A stretch of DNA of 64,000 nucleotides from the NCBI RefSeq assembly GCF_900240265.1, contig NZ_LT964739.1:1928170-1992169 (forward strand), written 5' to 3'. The notes under the pieces are model-generated. The model worked only from the letters and a program-made list of their open reading frames with translations. It searched no databases and was not told the DNA's origin. The translations under genes were made by a program, and so were the position numbers. Below are positions 25,004-33,945 of the stretch, piece by piece. The stretch's first letter is position 1. Each line of letters begins with the position of its first letter. Origin of the DNA: Galactobacillus timonensis. Lineage in GTDB: Bacteria; Bacillota_I; Bacilli_A; Erysipelotrichales; Erysipelotrichaceae.

Positions 25004-26269
25004 GTGGACGATAAACAGATTTTTGCGGCACTGGAAATTACCGGTCATGAAGTTCGTCTGATCGTTGGCGAATTTTTCAATACGCGCTTCAATATTATTA
25101 AAGTTGAGCAGGTTCCGTGCACCGGTCTTTCTCTGAATGCGGTTGAGCAGCCGGAGGAAGTGGTGGATGCGATTCAGAAAGCTGCCGCGGATGCGAGCAA
25201 GCTGATCGGAGCTCCGCTGCAGAAGGTGATCCTGGCGATTCCTTCCGTGAACATGCACCGGTATTCGGTCAAGGTTACGGTGCCGATTGAAGGAATCGAC
25301 GGCGAGATTACGGTCGAGAATATCCGTCAGGCCATGCGCAAGGCACAGACGATCAATATCGGTAAAGGCTACGCACTGATTCAGACGGACTGTGTGAAGT
25401 ACACTGTCAACGGCATTTCGACGCGTCGTCTTCCGATCGGTGAAAAGGCACGTCAACTGACCGTTGAGATTGACATGCTGTGTGCGGACAGGAAGCTGAG
25501 TTTCGATCTGGTTGGCTGCGTTGAAAAGGCCGGCCTCTCGGTAATGGATATTTACCTTGATATTTACGCTGTCAGCAAGGAGGCTGCGCTGTTCGAGCAG
25601 TCGGTGGATCAGAACGTTATCATTCTGAAACTGGAGAGAGAAGGGACGACGCTGGGACTGCTGAACAAGGGCAGAGTCACATCGGCAGTCATTAACCCGG
25701 TCGGTCTAGCGTCCTTTGCACAGGCACTGGTGGAAGCCTATGGTATGGGCATGAATGAGGCGATGGAACAGATCAAGTACAGTGCCCGTCTTGATGAGAA
25801 GGTTTACGGAGACATGCTCGTTCATATCTGGTCCGATGCGAACGGTCACAGCCGCACCTTGAGCGAAAAACAGCTGATTGAATGCATTCAGCCGCGCATC
25901 CAGTCATGGGTTCAGGATGTGGGCAATTTATGCGGGCCAATCTTGCAGGCCGGAAAAACTGCTGTTATTATTACCGGTGAAGGTGGCGAACTGCAGGGCC
26001 TTGATTCCCTTTTACGCCGCCATTTGAATTGTGAAGTTAGAAACTATATTCCGGAAACGATCGGGGGGCGCAATTCTGGGCTGACTGCGTGTCTTGGACT
26101 GTTCTATGCATACAAGGACAGGCTTCCGATCACGGGTTATACAGACAACAGTCTGGACATGGAGAAGTTCATCCGTTCCGTTTCCTATCGGGAAGCACGG
26201 GCGGAAGGAAAACCCGAAGACACGTTAACCAATAAATTGAAGGGCATTATTTTCGATTCCAGAAAGTGA
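25004..26269 (+). CDS. ftsA: Cell division protein FtsA
   Basis: The 421-residue actin-like ATPase has the 1A-1C-2A-2B layout of FtsA: AALEITGHEVRLIVGEF (about 7-23), a middle 1C domain, and ITGEGGELQGLDSLLRRHL (about 325-343). A C-terminal short amphipathic stretch (LTNKLKGIIF) could bind the membrane. It tethers FtsZ, encoded 13 bases downstream. The GTG at 25004 is chosen because AAAGGAG lies 8 bases upstream. Sequence conservation is lower than for ftsZ, but the pairing with ftsZ makes the assignment firm. Confidence 0.9.
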   Translation: MDDKQIFAALEITGHEVRLIVGEFFNTRFNIIKVEQVPCTGLSLNAVEQPEEVVDAIQKAAADASKLIGAPLQKVILAIPSVNMHRYSVKVTVPIEGIDGEITVENIRQAMRKAQTINIGKGYALIQTDCVKYTVNGISTRRLPIGEKARQLTVEIDMLCADRKLSFDLVGCVEKAGLSVMDIYLDIYAVSKEAALFEQSVDQNVIILKLEREGTTLGLLNKGRVTSAVINPVGLASFAQALVEAYGMGMNEAMEQIKYSARLDEKVYGDMLVHIWSDANGHSRTLSEKQLIECIQPRIQSWVQDVGNLCGPILQAGKTAVIITGEGGELQGLDSLLRRHLNCEVRNYIPETIGGRNSGLTACLGLFYAYKDRLPITGYTDNSLDMEKFIRSVSYREARAEGKPEDTLTNKLKGIIFDSRK

Positions 26270-26282
26270 AGAGGAACAGGGT

Positions 26283-27395
26283 ATGACAGATTTAAGCTAT
26301 AATCAGGTCGCCAAAATCAAGGTGTTCGGTATCGGCGGCGCAGGCGGAAATGCGGTTAACCGGATGGTTCAGGATGGCGTTCAGGGCGTAGAGTTCTACG
26401 TTGCGAATACAGATGTACAGGCGCTTGATGTGTCGCCGGTGCAGAACAAGATTCAGCTCGGCAAGGCCGGTTTGGGTGCCGGCGGCAATCCGGACAACGG
26501 GCGCAAAGCTGCCGTTGAAAGTGAAGCGGATATCCGCAAGGCAATGGAAGGCGCGGACATGGTCTTCCTGACAGCGGGTCTTGGCGGCGGTACTGGTACC
26601 GGTGCTTCGCCTTTGTTTGCAAAGGTTGCCAAGGAGCTTGGTGCTCTTACAGTCGGAATCGTTACGAAGCCGTTCTCCTTTGAGGGCCGCAAGCGTATGG
26701 TTCAGGCGGAGCAGGGTCTTGAGAATCTCAAGGAGTACTGCGATTCTCTGATCATCATCTCCAACAATAAGGTCCTTGAAGTCATCGGTCATATTCCGTT
26801 TGAGGATGCCTTCAAGGAGGCAGACAATATTCTGCGTCAGGCGGTTCAGACCATTACGGATCTGATTGCGGTTCCGGCAATGATCAACCTGGACTTCGCC
26901 GATGTCCGTTCCGTCATGGAAGGACAAGGATCGGCTCTGATCGGTATTGGTATGGCTTCCAGTGACAACAAGGCGCAGGAAGCTGCCGAGAAGGCAATTC
27001 AGTGCCCGCTGCTTGAGGCCAAGATTGCCGGCGCCAAGAGTGCCATTGTCAACGTTACCGGTGGTGCCAGCATGTCCGCCTATGATGCGCAGGAAGCGGT
27101 TGATTATGTCCGTCAGGCGGCCGGAAATGATATCGATATCATCTTCGGTGTCGCGATCAACGAGAAGCTTGGCGAAAGCCTGATCGTTACCGTCATTGCG
27201 ACGGGCTTCGATCTTCCGAAACCGGAACTGATCGATACGGAAAAGGCTGCTGCTGAAACCAGCCCGGTCAAGAGCGATGGGCTGCAGGTTGAGCAGGGAT
27301 CGGATCCGGTCAGCTTCGGAAGCGTTGATGACAGTAAGGAAGTGAAGACAGAAGATGACGATGCCAATGACATCCCTGCCTTCTTCCGCAACTGA
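26283..27395 (+). CDS. ftsZ: Cell division GTPase FtsZ
   Basis: The 370-residue tubulin homologue has GGAGGNAVNRM (about 18-28), the GTP-binding GGGTGTG loop (about 101-107) and the T7 synergy loop NLDFADV (about 199-205). The C-terminal tail ends DIPAFFRN, the peptide that binds FtsA and other divisome proteins. It polymerises into the Z ring at mid-cell. A terminator follows within 25 bases. Confidence 0.98.
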   Translation: MTDLSYNQVAKIKVFGIGGAGGNAVNRMVQDGVQGVEFYVANTDVQALDVSPVQNKIQLGKAGLGAGGNPDNGRKAAVESEADIRKAMEGADMVFLTAGLGGGTGTGASPLFAKVAKELGALTVGIVTKPFSFEGRKRMVQAEQGLENLKEYCDSLIIISNNKVLEVIGHIPFEDAFKEADNILRQAVQTITDLIAVPAMINLDFADVRSVMEGQGSALIGIGMASSDNKAQEAAEKAIQCPLLEAKIAGAKSAIVNVTGGASMSAYDAQEAVDYVRQAAGNDIDIIFGVAINEKLGESLIVTVIATGFDLPKPELIDTEKAAAETSPVKSDGLQVEQGSDPVSFGSVDDSKEVKTEDDDANDIPAFFRN

Positions 27396-27416
27396 GTTTA
27401 TCTGGAATATTCGTTT

Positions 27417-27448
27417 GGCTGCAGTGACATGCTGCAGCCGTTTTATTA
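27417..27448 (+). terminator. Terminator of ftsAZ
   Basis: GGCTGCAG (27417-27424) and CTGCAGCC (27432-27439) make a perfect 8-bp stem followed by GTTTTATT. Confidence 0.85.
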
Positions 27449-27478
27449 CTGTAGAAGTTTGGAATCTGGAGAAAAGAC

Positions 27479-27901
27479 ATGACTGAGATCAGTATTGCCT
27501 ATTGGACAACGACCGGGAATACCCAGGAGATGGCCGAAGAGATTGCCGAAGGTGCCAAAGCGGCCGGTGCCTCGGTATGGATTGATTTTATCGATGAGCT
27601 TGATGAGGAACAGATCCAGAAAAGCGACGTCATTGCCCTTGGCTGTCCCGCTATGGGAGAGGAATCCCTCGACGGTTTCTTTCAGAAATATTACACGCGG
27701 CTCAAGCCGCTGCTGAAGGGGAAGAAGGTTCTGCTGTTTGGCTCCTGGGGCTGGGGCAATGGTGCCTATCTTGAAACCTGGAAACAGGATGCCGAAGCTG
27801 CCGGAATGACTGTTCTGGCAACGCTGGGCCTGAAGAAGAAGCCGGATGAGGAAGGAAAGTCTGCCTGCCGCAGGCAGGGGGAAGCGCTGACGGCTGCCTG
27901 A
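27479..27901 (+). CDS. Flavodoxin
   Basis: The 140-residue protein has the FMN phosphate loop YWTTTGNTQ (about 8-16) and the GSWGWGNG aromatic loop (about 86-93). It carries single electrons and can replace ferredoxin under iron limitation. It stands between the ftsAZ terminator and the glucosaminidase promoter, so it is probably monocistronic. The 3' end contains a perfect CTGCCTG/CAGGCAG inverted repeat without a T tract. Confidence 0.93.
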   Translation: MTEISIAYWTTTGNTQEMAEEIAEGAKAAGASVWIDFIDELDEEQIQKSDVIALGCPAMGEESLDGFFQKYYTRLKPLLKGKKVLLFGSWGWGNGAYLETWKQDAEAAGMTVLATLGLKKKPDEEGKSACRRQGEALTAA

Positions 27902-27952
27902 CGCCTGTTCATTCCTGCATGGATATGCGGTGCGGATGGAGATGATCCTGAT

Positions 27953-27981
27953 TTGTGTTCACATCTAAAACATAGTAGAAT
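27953..27981 (+). promoter_or_regulatory. Promoter of the glucosaminidase gene, start codon at the transcript start
   Basis: TTGTGT (27953-27958) and TAGAAT (27976-27981) are 17 bases apart. The predicted transcript would start within about two bases of the ATG at 27990, and no ribosome site is present. Confidence 0.55.
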
Positions 27982-27989
27982 TGCCGGGT

Positions 27990-30935
27990 ATGACTTGGAT
28001 GAAAAAATTTTCAGCAATCCTGATGTCGTGCCTGGCTTTTATATGTTTCTTCCCCCAGCGGGTCAGGGCGATGGATGCGAGCTGGTATAGTGACGGGCTT
28101 TATCACATTGTTGACTACTCTGGAACGGATGCGGAGTACGGATCCTACGATACTTACGAAAAGGCTCTGAAGAACTTTGATGCGGCGGCGCAGATTTATC
28201 AGAATGCGGCCATTGTCAAAGACGGTACGGTGCTGAAGGCGGAGCGTGCCTTTGTACTTTTCAATCGCGATGATGCATGTTCGCTGGATCTTGAAATGGA
28301 GTATGCCGATCACTCTACAACGACCGTGAACGGCTGCTATGGAATTGATGCGGCCTATATCAGCACCAGTGATGACGGACAGACGGTGAATCTTCTGCTC
28401 TCCGGAGCCGAGCTGGGCGCGAGCATTTCGGACGTGACGATTCTGCCGATTGAAAACAGCAGTGTCCGTCTTTCGACGTATTCCGTGATTGATGGTCATC
28501 TGTATCATCAGATCAAAAACGAGATCGATGATGAAAACTATTATGATGAGATCGATCTTGGGCCGGCGCCTTCCTTTCTGAATGCGGAAGGCATCTTTCT
28601 GAGCTATGACGGTCACTACTTCTACAATTCGGATTCGATGTGGGCGTTGGAAGATGATCTGCATGCGGGCACCCATGCGCAGGCCATCAATCCTGATGAT
28701 CCCTGGTATTACTACTATCAGTTTGTCTCGCACCGCACGGTTACATCTGTCAGCTATAAGACGGCGCAGTCCTATATCAACGATACGATGGGGACGCTTG
28801 GTCAGCTCACTTTCTACAGCGATATGGATCTTGACGGGGCGAGCGACGATCTTTCCCGCAGCCAGTATTACGGCATGATGCCGGCCTTCTGGCAATATCA
28901 GTATGAGTATGGTGCCAATGCATTGATGATGCTGGCGGTGAGTGTCAATGAGAGCAGCTGGGGCAGAAGTTCCCTGGCCTTTTCCCGCAACAACCTATAT
29001 CGTCACGCTGCCTATGATACGGAAGAAGAGGCGGCCGTGAGCCGGTATTTCTCTGTTGAAGATTCCATCTATTCGCATGCGAAGTACTATATTTCGGGCA
29101 CGTATGCTTCGCCTGTCAAGACGACCTTTGCCGGTTCCTTTTTCGGCAATAAGTCGGCGGGCATGAATGTCAACTATTCTTCGGATCCCTACTGGGGCGA
29201 AAAGGCGGCTTCCGCCTATGAGAAGCTGGATGAAGATTGCGGAGGCAGCGACGGGAATGCGTATACCCTTGGCATCCGTACGGTCAGCGGCGAGACGAAT
29301 GTATATGACGAACCGGATGGCAGTGTGCTGTACGGGACCGGTGATCATCCGGATATGTCGTTCATCATCCTTGGTGAGACGGACACGGATACGGGCCACT
29401 GGTACAAGGTGCAGTCCGAGGCAACCATCAGTGAGGAAGGTTCGGTCGATCTCAGCTACAATTATTCGTTTACCAATGATATCGGCTATATCCGGGCGGA
29501 AGATATTCAGCTTTCCATGGTGGGCACCCTTGGAGGTGAGCCGTCCTACCATACCGTTACCTTTGATGGGGCCGGCGGGGAAATGGTCGGCAGCGAGAGC
29601 AGCGTGTCCTACGAAATCATTGACGGTCAGGATGCGGCGTCCGTGGAACCGGTCAAGGACCATGCGCTGTTCAATGGCTGGGATGGCTCGAGCGACGCGG
29701 TCAGTGGTGATCTGTATCTGACGGCGCAGTACAAGGACGTTGACCGGATTGAATTTTCCGAACAGCCGAAAACGGATTATGAGCTGAATGATCGGATTGA
29801 CCTCTCGCAGGGGAAGATCATGGTCTACTTTACGGACGGTACGACGCAGGAAGTCGGTCTCGCAACTTCCGAGGTTTCAGGCTTTGATTTCAGCGGCGGC
29901 GGTACGCAGGAAATTACGGTTTCCTATGCCGGCTGTACGCTGACGTATGAAGTGAATGTATCCGAAGAAAAGGATCAGACGCGTACAGATACCAAGCAGG
30001 AGATTCTGGATGTCATTGAAAAGTACAAGGGCCGGGACTCGCTGAGCGACGATGAGTGCAATGAAGTTCTGCAGCTGAAGGAAAAGATTGATGCGACGGT
30101 GCTGCCGTATCTGACCATCGGACAGACGCGTGACATTGATCAGATCATGCGCCTTGCCTATGGGAACAAGATTCACTATATTGTGGAGTCCAATTCCTAC
30201 AGCTTCGGGGTCAGCGGTCTGGGTATTTCGATTCCGCTGGGAGATTCCCTGACGAAGAATTCGCTGTTCAGTGATACCTATCGTGTACGTGTGCATCATG
30301 GCATTTCCTCTGCGTCACAGGAAGCGATGCAGAAGGTTGCGGAATTCCTTGATCAGACGCCGGTGGACACGTTTACGGTCCGTCTGCTGAAAAACTATAC
30401 CGATGCCTCGACGCAGGAGCCGCTGGTCTTTTCCATTGCCAAGCCGAATGATACGCAGCTGGGAGACCTGTATACGGTTCTGCAGGTGGATGATAACGGA
30501 GATGTGATCAAGTGCTATACGCGCCAGTCGACAGGCCGGATCATTTTCATGGCAAAGCACCCGGGAGAGTTTCTTTTGGTCAAGGAATCTTCGAGCAACC
30601 AGTATACGGGTGAGGATCCGGTTGAGGTTGTGACACATGAGACGAGTTCCTTTGACAGGGAATATGCCTTTGTGCTGATCAGTGTCGGGGCGGCCGTTCT
30701 GCTTGGTGTACTTGTGTTTGTGATGCGCTGGCTGAAGAAGCGGCGTCTTGCCAGGGCTGTCGTTCAGCATGCGGCGCATCAGGATGACGTCAAGAAGGAA
30801 GTGGAAAACCTGGAAGTGACGCAGGCTCTGCATATTCTTGATACGAGCATTCTGGATCTGAATGAAGTCAAGAAGGCGGACCAGGAGGCGAAGGACAACG
30901 ATGATCAACACGATGGTACCGATTCAGGACATTGA
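27990..30935 (+). CDS. Membrane-anchored cell-wall N-acetylglucosaminidase
   Basis: The 981-residue exported protein has an N-terminal signal peptide (about 4-28). A glucosaminidase (LytD/GH73-like) domain at about 295-425 has the catalytic Glu in VNESSWGRS (about 320) and the GSFFGNKSAGMNVNYSSDPYWGEKAA block (quoted in part: DPYWGEKAA). An SH3-like part follows (about 430-515), then an InlB/flagellin-type B repeat (about 520-580) and a bacterial Ig-like domain (about 583-660). Next comes an unknown module (about 660-880), one membrane helix (about 892-915) and a charged cytoplasmic tail of about 65 residues. It should cut the glycan strands of peptidoglycan from the membrane surface. The start at 27990 is not certain; 27999 is the alternative. 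Confidence 0.85.
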   Translation: MTWMKKFSAILMSCLAFICFFPQRVRAMDASWYSDGLYHIVDYSGTDAEYGSYDTYEKALKNFDAAAQIYQNAAIVKDGTVLKAERAFVLFNRDDACSLDLEMEYADHSTTTVNGCYGIDAAYISTSDDGQTVNLLLSGAELGASISDVTILPIENSSVRLSTYSVIDGHLYHQIKNEIDDENYYDEIDLGPAPSFLNAEGIFLSYDGHYFYNSDSMWALEDDLHAGTHAQAINPDDPWYYYYQFVSHRTVTSVSYKTAQSYINDTMGTLGQLTFYSDMDLDGASDDLSRSQYYGMMPAFWQYQYEYGANALMMLAVSVNESSWGRSSLAFSRNNLYRHAAYDTEEEAAVSRYFSVEDSIYSHAKYYISGTYASPVKTTFAGSFFGNKSAGMNVNYSSDPYWGEKAASAYEKLDEDCGGSDGNAYTLGIRTVSGETNVYDEPDGSVLYGTGDHPDMSFIILGETDTDTGHWYKVQSEATISEEGSVDLSYNYSFTNDIGYIRAEDIQLSMVGTLGGEPSYHTVTFDGAGGEMVGSESSVSYEIIDGQDAASVEPVKDHALFNGWDGSSDAVSGDLYLTAQYKDVDRIEFSEQPKTDYELNDRIDLSQGKIMVYFTDGTTQEVGLATSEVSGFDFSGGGTQEITVSYAGCTLTYEVNVSEEKDQTRTDTKQEILDVIEKYKGRDSLSDDECNEVLQLKEKIDATVLPYLTIGQTRDIDQIMRLAYGNKIHYIVESNSYSFGVSGLGISIPLGDSLTKNSLFSDTYRVRVHHGISSASQEAMQKVAEFLDQTPVDTFTVRLLKNYTDASTQEPLVFSIAKPNDTQLGDLYTVLQVDDNGDVIKCYTRQSTGRIIFMAKHPGEFLLVKESSSNQYTGEDPVEVVTHETSSFDREYAFVLISVGAAVLLGVLVFVMRWLKKRRLARAVVQHAAHQDDVKKEVENLEVTQALHILDTSILDLNEVKKADQEAKDNDDQHDGTDSGH

Positions 30936-31179
30936 TTTTGAGGAAGAGGAACCGGGCGAAGTACTTTTGGCAAGCATCCGGGAGCGGGGAATAGCCATTC
31001 CTGTCCATGTGGATCGAAAGGAGGACGGCCGCTTCCAGTGTGTGGACGGGCGCAGGAGACTGACCGCCTGTGCACGGTTAAAAGAAAAGAATGCGCGTTT
31101 CGGGCGCATTCCGGTGCTGATCATGAATGACTATTCGCAGGCAGGCAATTCGTTCTGGGGCGCAAAGAATCATCACTGA
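30901..31179 (+). CDS. Small ParB/Srx-like domain protein
   Basis: The 92-residue protein resembles the N-terminal ParB/sulfiredoxin-like fold: MVPIQDIDF, then LASIRERGIAIPVHVDRKEDGRFQCVDGRRRL (seen here as GIAIPVHV ... VDGRRRLTA), equivalent to the ParB GxxxPxxV...GxRR box. It lacks the HTH and dimerisation parts of true ParB, so it is not a segregation protein. It overlaps the glucosaminidase 3' end by 35 bases and converges on rqcH with a 7-base overlap. The function is unknown; a CTP- or ATP-binding regulator is one possibility. The reverse strand of its coding region holds the rqcH terminator. Confidence 0.7.
   Translation: MINTMVPIQDIDFEEEEPGEVLLASIRERGIAIPVHVDRKEDGRFQCVDGRRRLTACARLKEKNARFGRIPVLIMNDYSQAGNSFWGAKNHH
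31079..31111 (-). terminator. rqcH terminator inside the ParB-like gene
   Basis: On the minus strand GAATGCGC (31104-31111) and GCGCATTC (31089-31096) form a perfect 8-bp stem with a 7-base loop, followed by TTTTCTTTTA. It lies 62 bases beyond the rqcH stop codon and wholly within ParB-like coding sequence. Confidence 0.85.
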
Positions 31180-32828
31180 CGGGGTTCGAGAATTCCATAC
31201 GGGGCAAGCTGCGATGCGTCAGGATCGATGTATATGGTTCGATAGCTGCCGAGCTGTACCATTCCGGGTTTTGCGCCCGGAATTTTTTTGAGGTTCTTGA
31301 CAGGGCACCAGTTGACCGGGACCGAGGAACTGTCACGGCCTTTGGAAAAATAGGCGGCGATATTGGCGGCCAGGCGCAGTGTGGCTTCGTCCGGCTGATC
31401 GGTATGGATGACGACATGGGAGCCGTGATAGTCCTTGGCATGGAGCCAGATTTCATTCTTGCGTGCCTTGTGCCACGTCAGAGCGTCGTTCTGCAGATTG
31501 TTGCGGCCGAAGGAAATGGAGACGCCGTTTTCCATGGTGAAGGTGGTGATATGCGGTTCTTCATTTTTGCGGCGGCGGGGACGGCGGCCTTTCTGATTTT
31601 CTTCCATATAGCCGCCCTTGATCAGTTCCTGCTTGATCTCTTCGGCCGTCTTGAAATCAGCCTGATCGAGCTGTTCCAGCAGGCCGTTGAGGTAGCTGAT
31701 TTCGTTCTGGCAGATGTCAATCTGTTCCTGAAGATACTTCTGTCCCTTCTTCAGCTTCTGATAGCGGTTGAAACATTTCTGGGCGTTCTGGACGCCATTG
31801 AGTCTTGGATCGAGAGGAATGGTGACATCTTCACCGGTTTCAAAATCCTTGAGGATGATGGAAGTGTCGCCTTTGGTATCCTGAATACCGTAGGAATACA
31901 GCAGGGTGCCGTAGGTGTTCCACTTTTGGCAGTCGCGTGCTTCGTCGTACTCCTTGAGCAGGCGGGGCATTTTCTGTGTCTCGTGCTTCAGCTGCTTCTT
32001 GCAGGCATGGTAGACGTCGCCGCTGATCTCCTTGATGCGATCCTTTTCCTCTTTGTGATAGTAGAGAATGTCAAAACCTTCAAAGAGCGGATAGCTGTGG
32101 CAGGGGCCGACGGAAGTCAGCTCGATGCAATGGAAGACGGGAGACGGATCTTCTTTGGCAATATAGAGACTGGTACTGGCCTTGATTTCCTCCATGATTG
32201 AGGCAAAGGACTGGCCGTGGGCCATGCGGTATTCGGCCTCTCTGGCAAGGAAGGGAGAGAAGCCGGCAAACTGCTGGATCAGGCTTTTTCCTTCTTCGAT
32301 ATAGCAGTCTTCAAAGGGATTGCGCTTGTTCTGGGGTTCTACGCTATGAAAATCGGCACCGGGCTGAATGATGCGGTGATTGTTTTCAAAGGGGGGAATG
32401 CGCTTGAGGGCGTCAATGATCTTCCCGCTGCTGGAGACGAGGATGACGTTGGCATATTTGCCCATCAGTTCGACATATAGCTTCATCGTCTCGACGTCGC
32501 CCAGATCGTTGCGGCGGCGTACCTGAAAGAGGCACCAGCGGTCGAGACCGGCCTGTTCGATGGATTCGAAGCTTGCGCCTTCGAGATATTTGCGCAGGAC
32601 CATAATAAAATTGCCCGGTTCATCGGGTGTTGGATAGCTGCGATCCGACAGCAGCATACGGTTGTATTCGCTGTGACAGGAAATCAGAAGCTGCTGCTTG
32701 CCATGGCTGCCGTGGATTTGAAAAAGAATCTCCTGGGATGAGATCTGATAGATCTTCTGAATCCGGCAGGGCAGTGAAGCCGCAATCTGCGGAACAATCT
32801 TTGATAACAGGATGCCGTCAAGTGCCAT
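31173..32828 (-). CDS. rqcH: Ribosome quality control factor RqcH (NFACT family)
   Basis: The 551-residue protein has the full NFACT layout. NFACT-N begins MALDGILLSKIV, with the Asp96-Arg97 pair (AGLDRW) that is required for Ala-tRNA recruitment. HhH and long coiled-coil middle regions follow, then the NFACT-R domain with TWHKARKNEIWLHAKDYHGSHVVI (about 449-472, seen as WLHAKD and GSHVVI). RqcH binds split 50S subunits and adds C-terminal alanine tails to stalled peptides; older annotations call it fibronectin-binding protein. AGGAG precedes the start. Its 3' coding part contains a plus-strand terminator. Confidence 0.93.
   Translation of the reverse strand: MALDGILLSKIVPQIAASLPCRIQKIYQISSQEILFQIHGSHGKQQLLISCHSEYNRMLLSDRSYPTPDEPGNFIMVLRKYLEGASFESIEQAGLDRWCLFQVRRRNDLGDVETMKLYVELMGKYANVILVSSSGKIIDALKRIPPFENNHRIIQPGADFHSVEPQNKRNPFEDCYIEEGKSLIQQFAGFSPFLAREAEYRMAHGQSFASIMEEIKASTSLYIAKEDPSPVFHCIELTSVGPCHSYPLFEGFDILYYHKEEKDRIKEISGDVYHACKKQLKHETQKMPRLLKEYDEARDCQKWNTYGTLLYSYGIQDTKGDTSIILKDFETGEDVTIPLDPRLNGVQNAQKCFNRYQKLKKGQKYLQEQIDICQNEISYLNGLLEQLDQADFKTAEEIKQELIKGGYMEENQKGRRPRRRKNEEPHITTFTMENGVSISFGRNNLQNDALTWHKARKNEIWLHAKDYHGSHVVIHTDQPDEATLRLAANIAAYFSKGRDSSSVPVNWCPVKNLKKIPGAKPGMVQLGSYRTIYIDPDASQLAPYGILEPRQ
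31262..31289 (+). terminator. Terminator of the glucosaminidase/ParB-like operon inside rqcH
   Basis: TTCCGGG (31262-31268) and CCCGGAA (31276-31282) form a perfect 7-bp stem with loop TTTTGCG, followed by seven T. It sits 83 bases after the ParB-like stop codon and inside the antisense of the rqcH 3' codons. Confidence 0.88.
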
Positions 32829-32847
32829 TTGTTTACTCCTGCGTGCG

Positions 32848-32856
32848 ATTATAACA
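32848..32856 (-). promoter_or_regulatory. Extended -10 promoter of rqcH
   Basis: Minus-strand TGT-TATAAT (TATAAT at 32848-32853) lies 20 bases before the rqcH start. Confidence 0.6.
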
Positions 32857-32871
32857 TGCCTGCCGCATCGA

Positions 32872-32900
32872 TTGACGTGAGCGGCTGAAAGCGATAACCT
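32872..32900 (+). promoter_or_regulatory. Possible gmk promoter
   Basis: TTGACG (32872-32877) is a good -35. At 17-base spacing the -10 would be TAACCT (32895-32900), which is poor. Confidence 0.35.
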
Positions 32901-32924
32901 AATACGAAACAGGGGCTAATAAGA

Positions 32925-33500
32925 ATGACTAAAAAGGGGCTGTTAATCGTAATCAGCGGGCCAAGCGGAGTTGGCAAGGGAAGTGTCATTTCGCGCTTCA
33001 TCAATGATCCGGATTTGAAGCTTTCCTATTCGGTTTCGATGACGACGCGTTCTCCGCGGGCCGGCGAGAAAGACGGCGTTAACTATTACTTTGTTACGCG
33101 CGATCAGTTCATGCAGGCAGTGAAGGAAGGAAAGATGCTTGAGTGGACGGAGTTTGTCGGCAACTGCTACGGGACGCCGCTGGAAGGCGTTGAGAAGCTG
33201 CGCAATGAGGGCCGCAACGTTCTACTTGAGATTGAAGTCAACGGCTGCAAGCAGGTGAAGGAGAAGTGCCCGGATGCCTTGACGATCTTCATCGTACCGC
33301 CCAGCACCAGGGAGCTGGAGGATCGGATCCGCAAGCGGGGCAGTGAGCCGGAGGAAATCGTTCAGCAGCGCCTTGCCAAGGCAGCCAAGGAACTGGAGAT
33401 GACCGATCAGTACCGCTACGTCGTCTGCAACGACGATATTGACCTTGCGGCGGATATCATTCGTACGATCATCCGTCATCACATGGAAAAGACATTCTGA
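32925..33500 (+). CDS. gmk: Guanylate kinase
   Basis: The 191-residue kinase has P-loop GPSGVGKGS (12-20) and the GMP-binding TTRSPRAGEKDGVNY block (about 42-56). It phosphorylates GMP to GDP. It has its own terminator and stands divergently from rqcH, which is also its usual neighbourhood in many Firmicutes. Confidence 0.97.
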   Translation: MTKKGLLIVISGPSGVGKGSVISRFINDPDLKLSYSVSMTTRSPRAGEKDGVNYYFVTRDQFMQAVKEGKMLEWTEFVGNCYGTPLEGVEKLRNEGRNVLLEIEVNGCKQVKEKCPDALTIFIVPPSTRELEDRIRKRGSEPEEIVQQRLAKAAKELEMTDQYRYVVCNDDIDLAADIIRTIIRHHMEKTF

Positions 33501-33510
33501 GGAAAGAAAT

Positions 33511-33546
33511 GATCCGCATGTCAGTCAGTTGACAGCGGATCTTTTT
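33511..33546 (+). terminator. Terminator of gmk
   Basis: GATCCGC (33511-33517) pairs with GCGGATC (33535-33541). An inner TGTCA/TGACA stem extends it and five T follow. Confidence 0.88.
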
Positions 33547-33565
33547 CGTATCGTCCGTTTTCTGT

Positions 33566-33931
33566 TTATTGTTCTTCTTTCTGATGCAGGAACTGGATGA
33601 AATCGAAAGCTTCCTTCTGATGCTGGTGGGAAAGAGTCTTCAGCAGGGCGGTAAATGCCTCAATATCAGGGGTGGAATTCCGAGATGCTTTTCCCTGGGG
33701 AACCTCTCGTGCGAGACGGTCCCATTCTTCATCCGGATCGATGCCGACTGCCCGGCACAGTTCATCCCATGCCTCAACAATTTCCGGATCGCCTTTTTCA
33801 TAGCGGGAAATTGCTTCAGGGGAAAGACCGGTCAGTTCCGATACACGCTGCAGCTTAATTTTTTTTGCCATCCGCTGCCTGTGCAGATCTCTGCCAAGGG
33901 CTTCATAGAAATGATGATCAATGTTTGCCAT
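33566..33931 (-). CDS. XRE-family transcriptional regulator
   Basis: The 121-residue protein has an N-terminal HTH (about 11-65) with the LQRVSELTGLSPEAISRYEKGD pattern (shown in part: SPEAISRYEKG). The C-terminal half is helical and of unknown function, perhaps for dimerisation. A self-contained unit with its own promoter and an operator-like dyad, it probably regulates itself. Targets cannot be told from the sequence. Confidence 0.88.
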   Translation of the reverse strand: MANIDHHFYEALGRDLHRQRMAKKIKLQRVSELTGLSPEAISRYEKGDPEIVEAWDELCRAVGIDPDEEWDRLAREVPQGKASRNSTPDIEAFTALLKTLSHQHQKEAFDFIQFLHQKEEQ

Positions 33932-33945
33932 AGATGATCCTCTGA

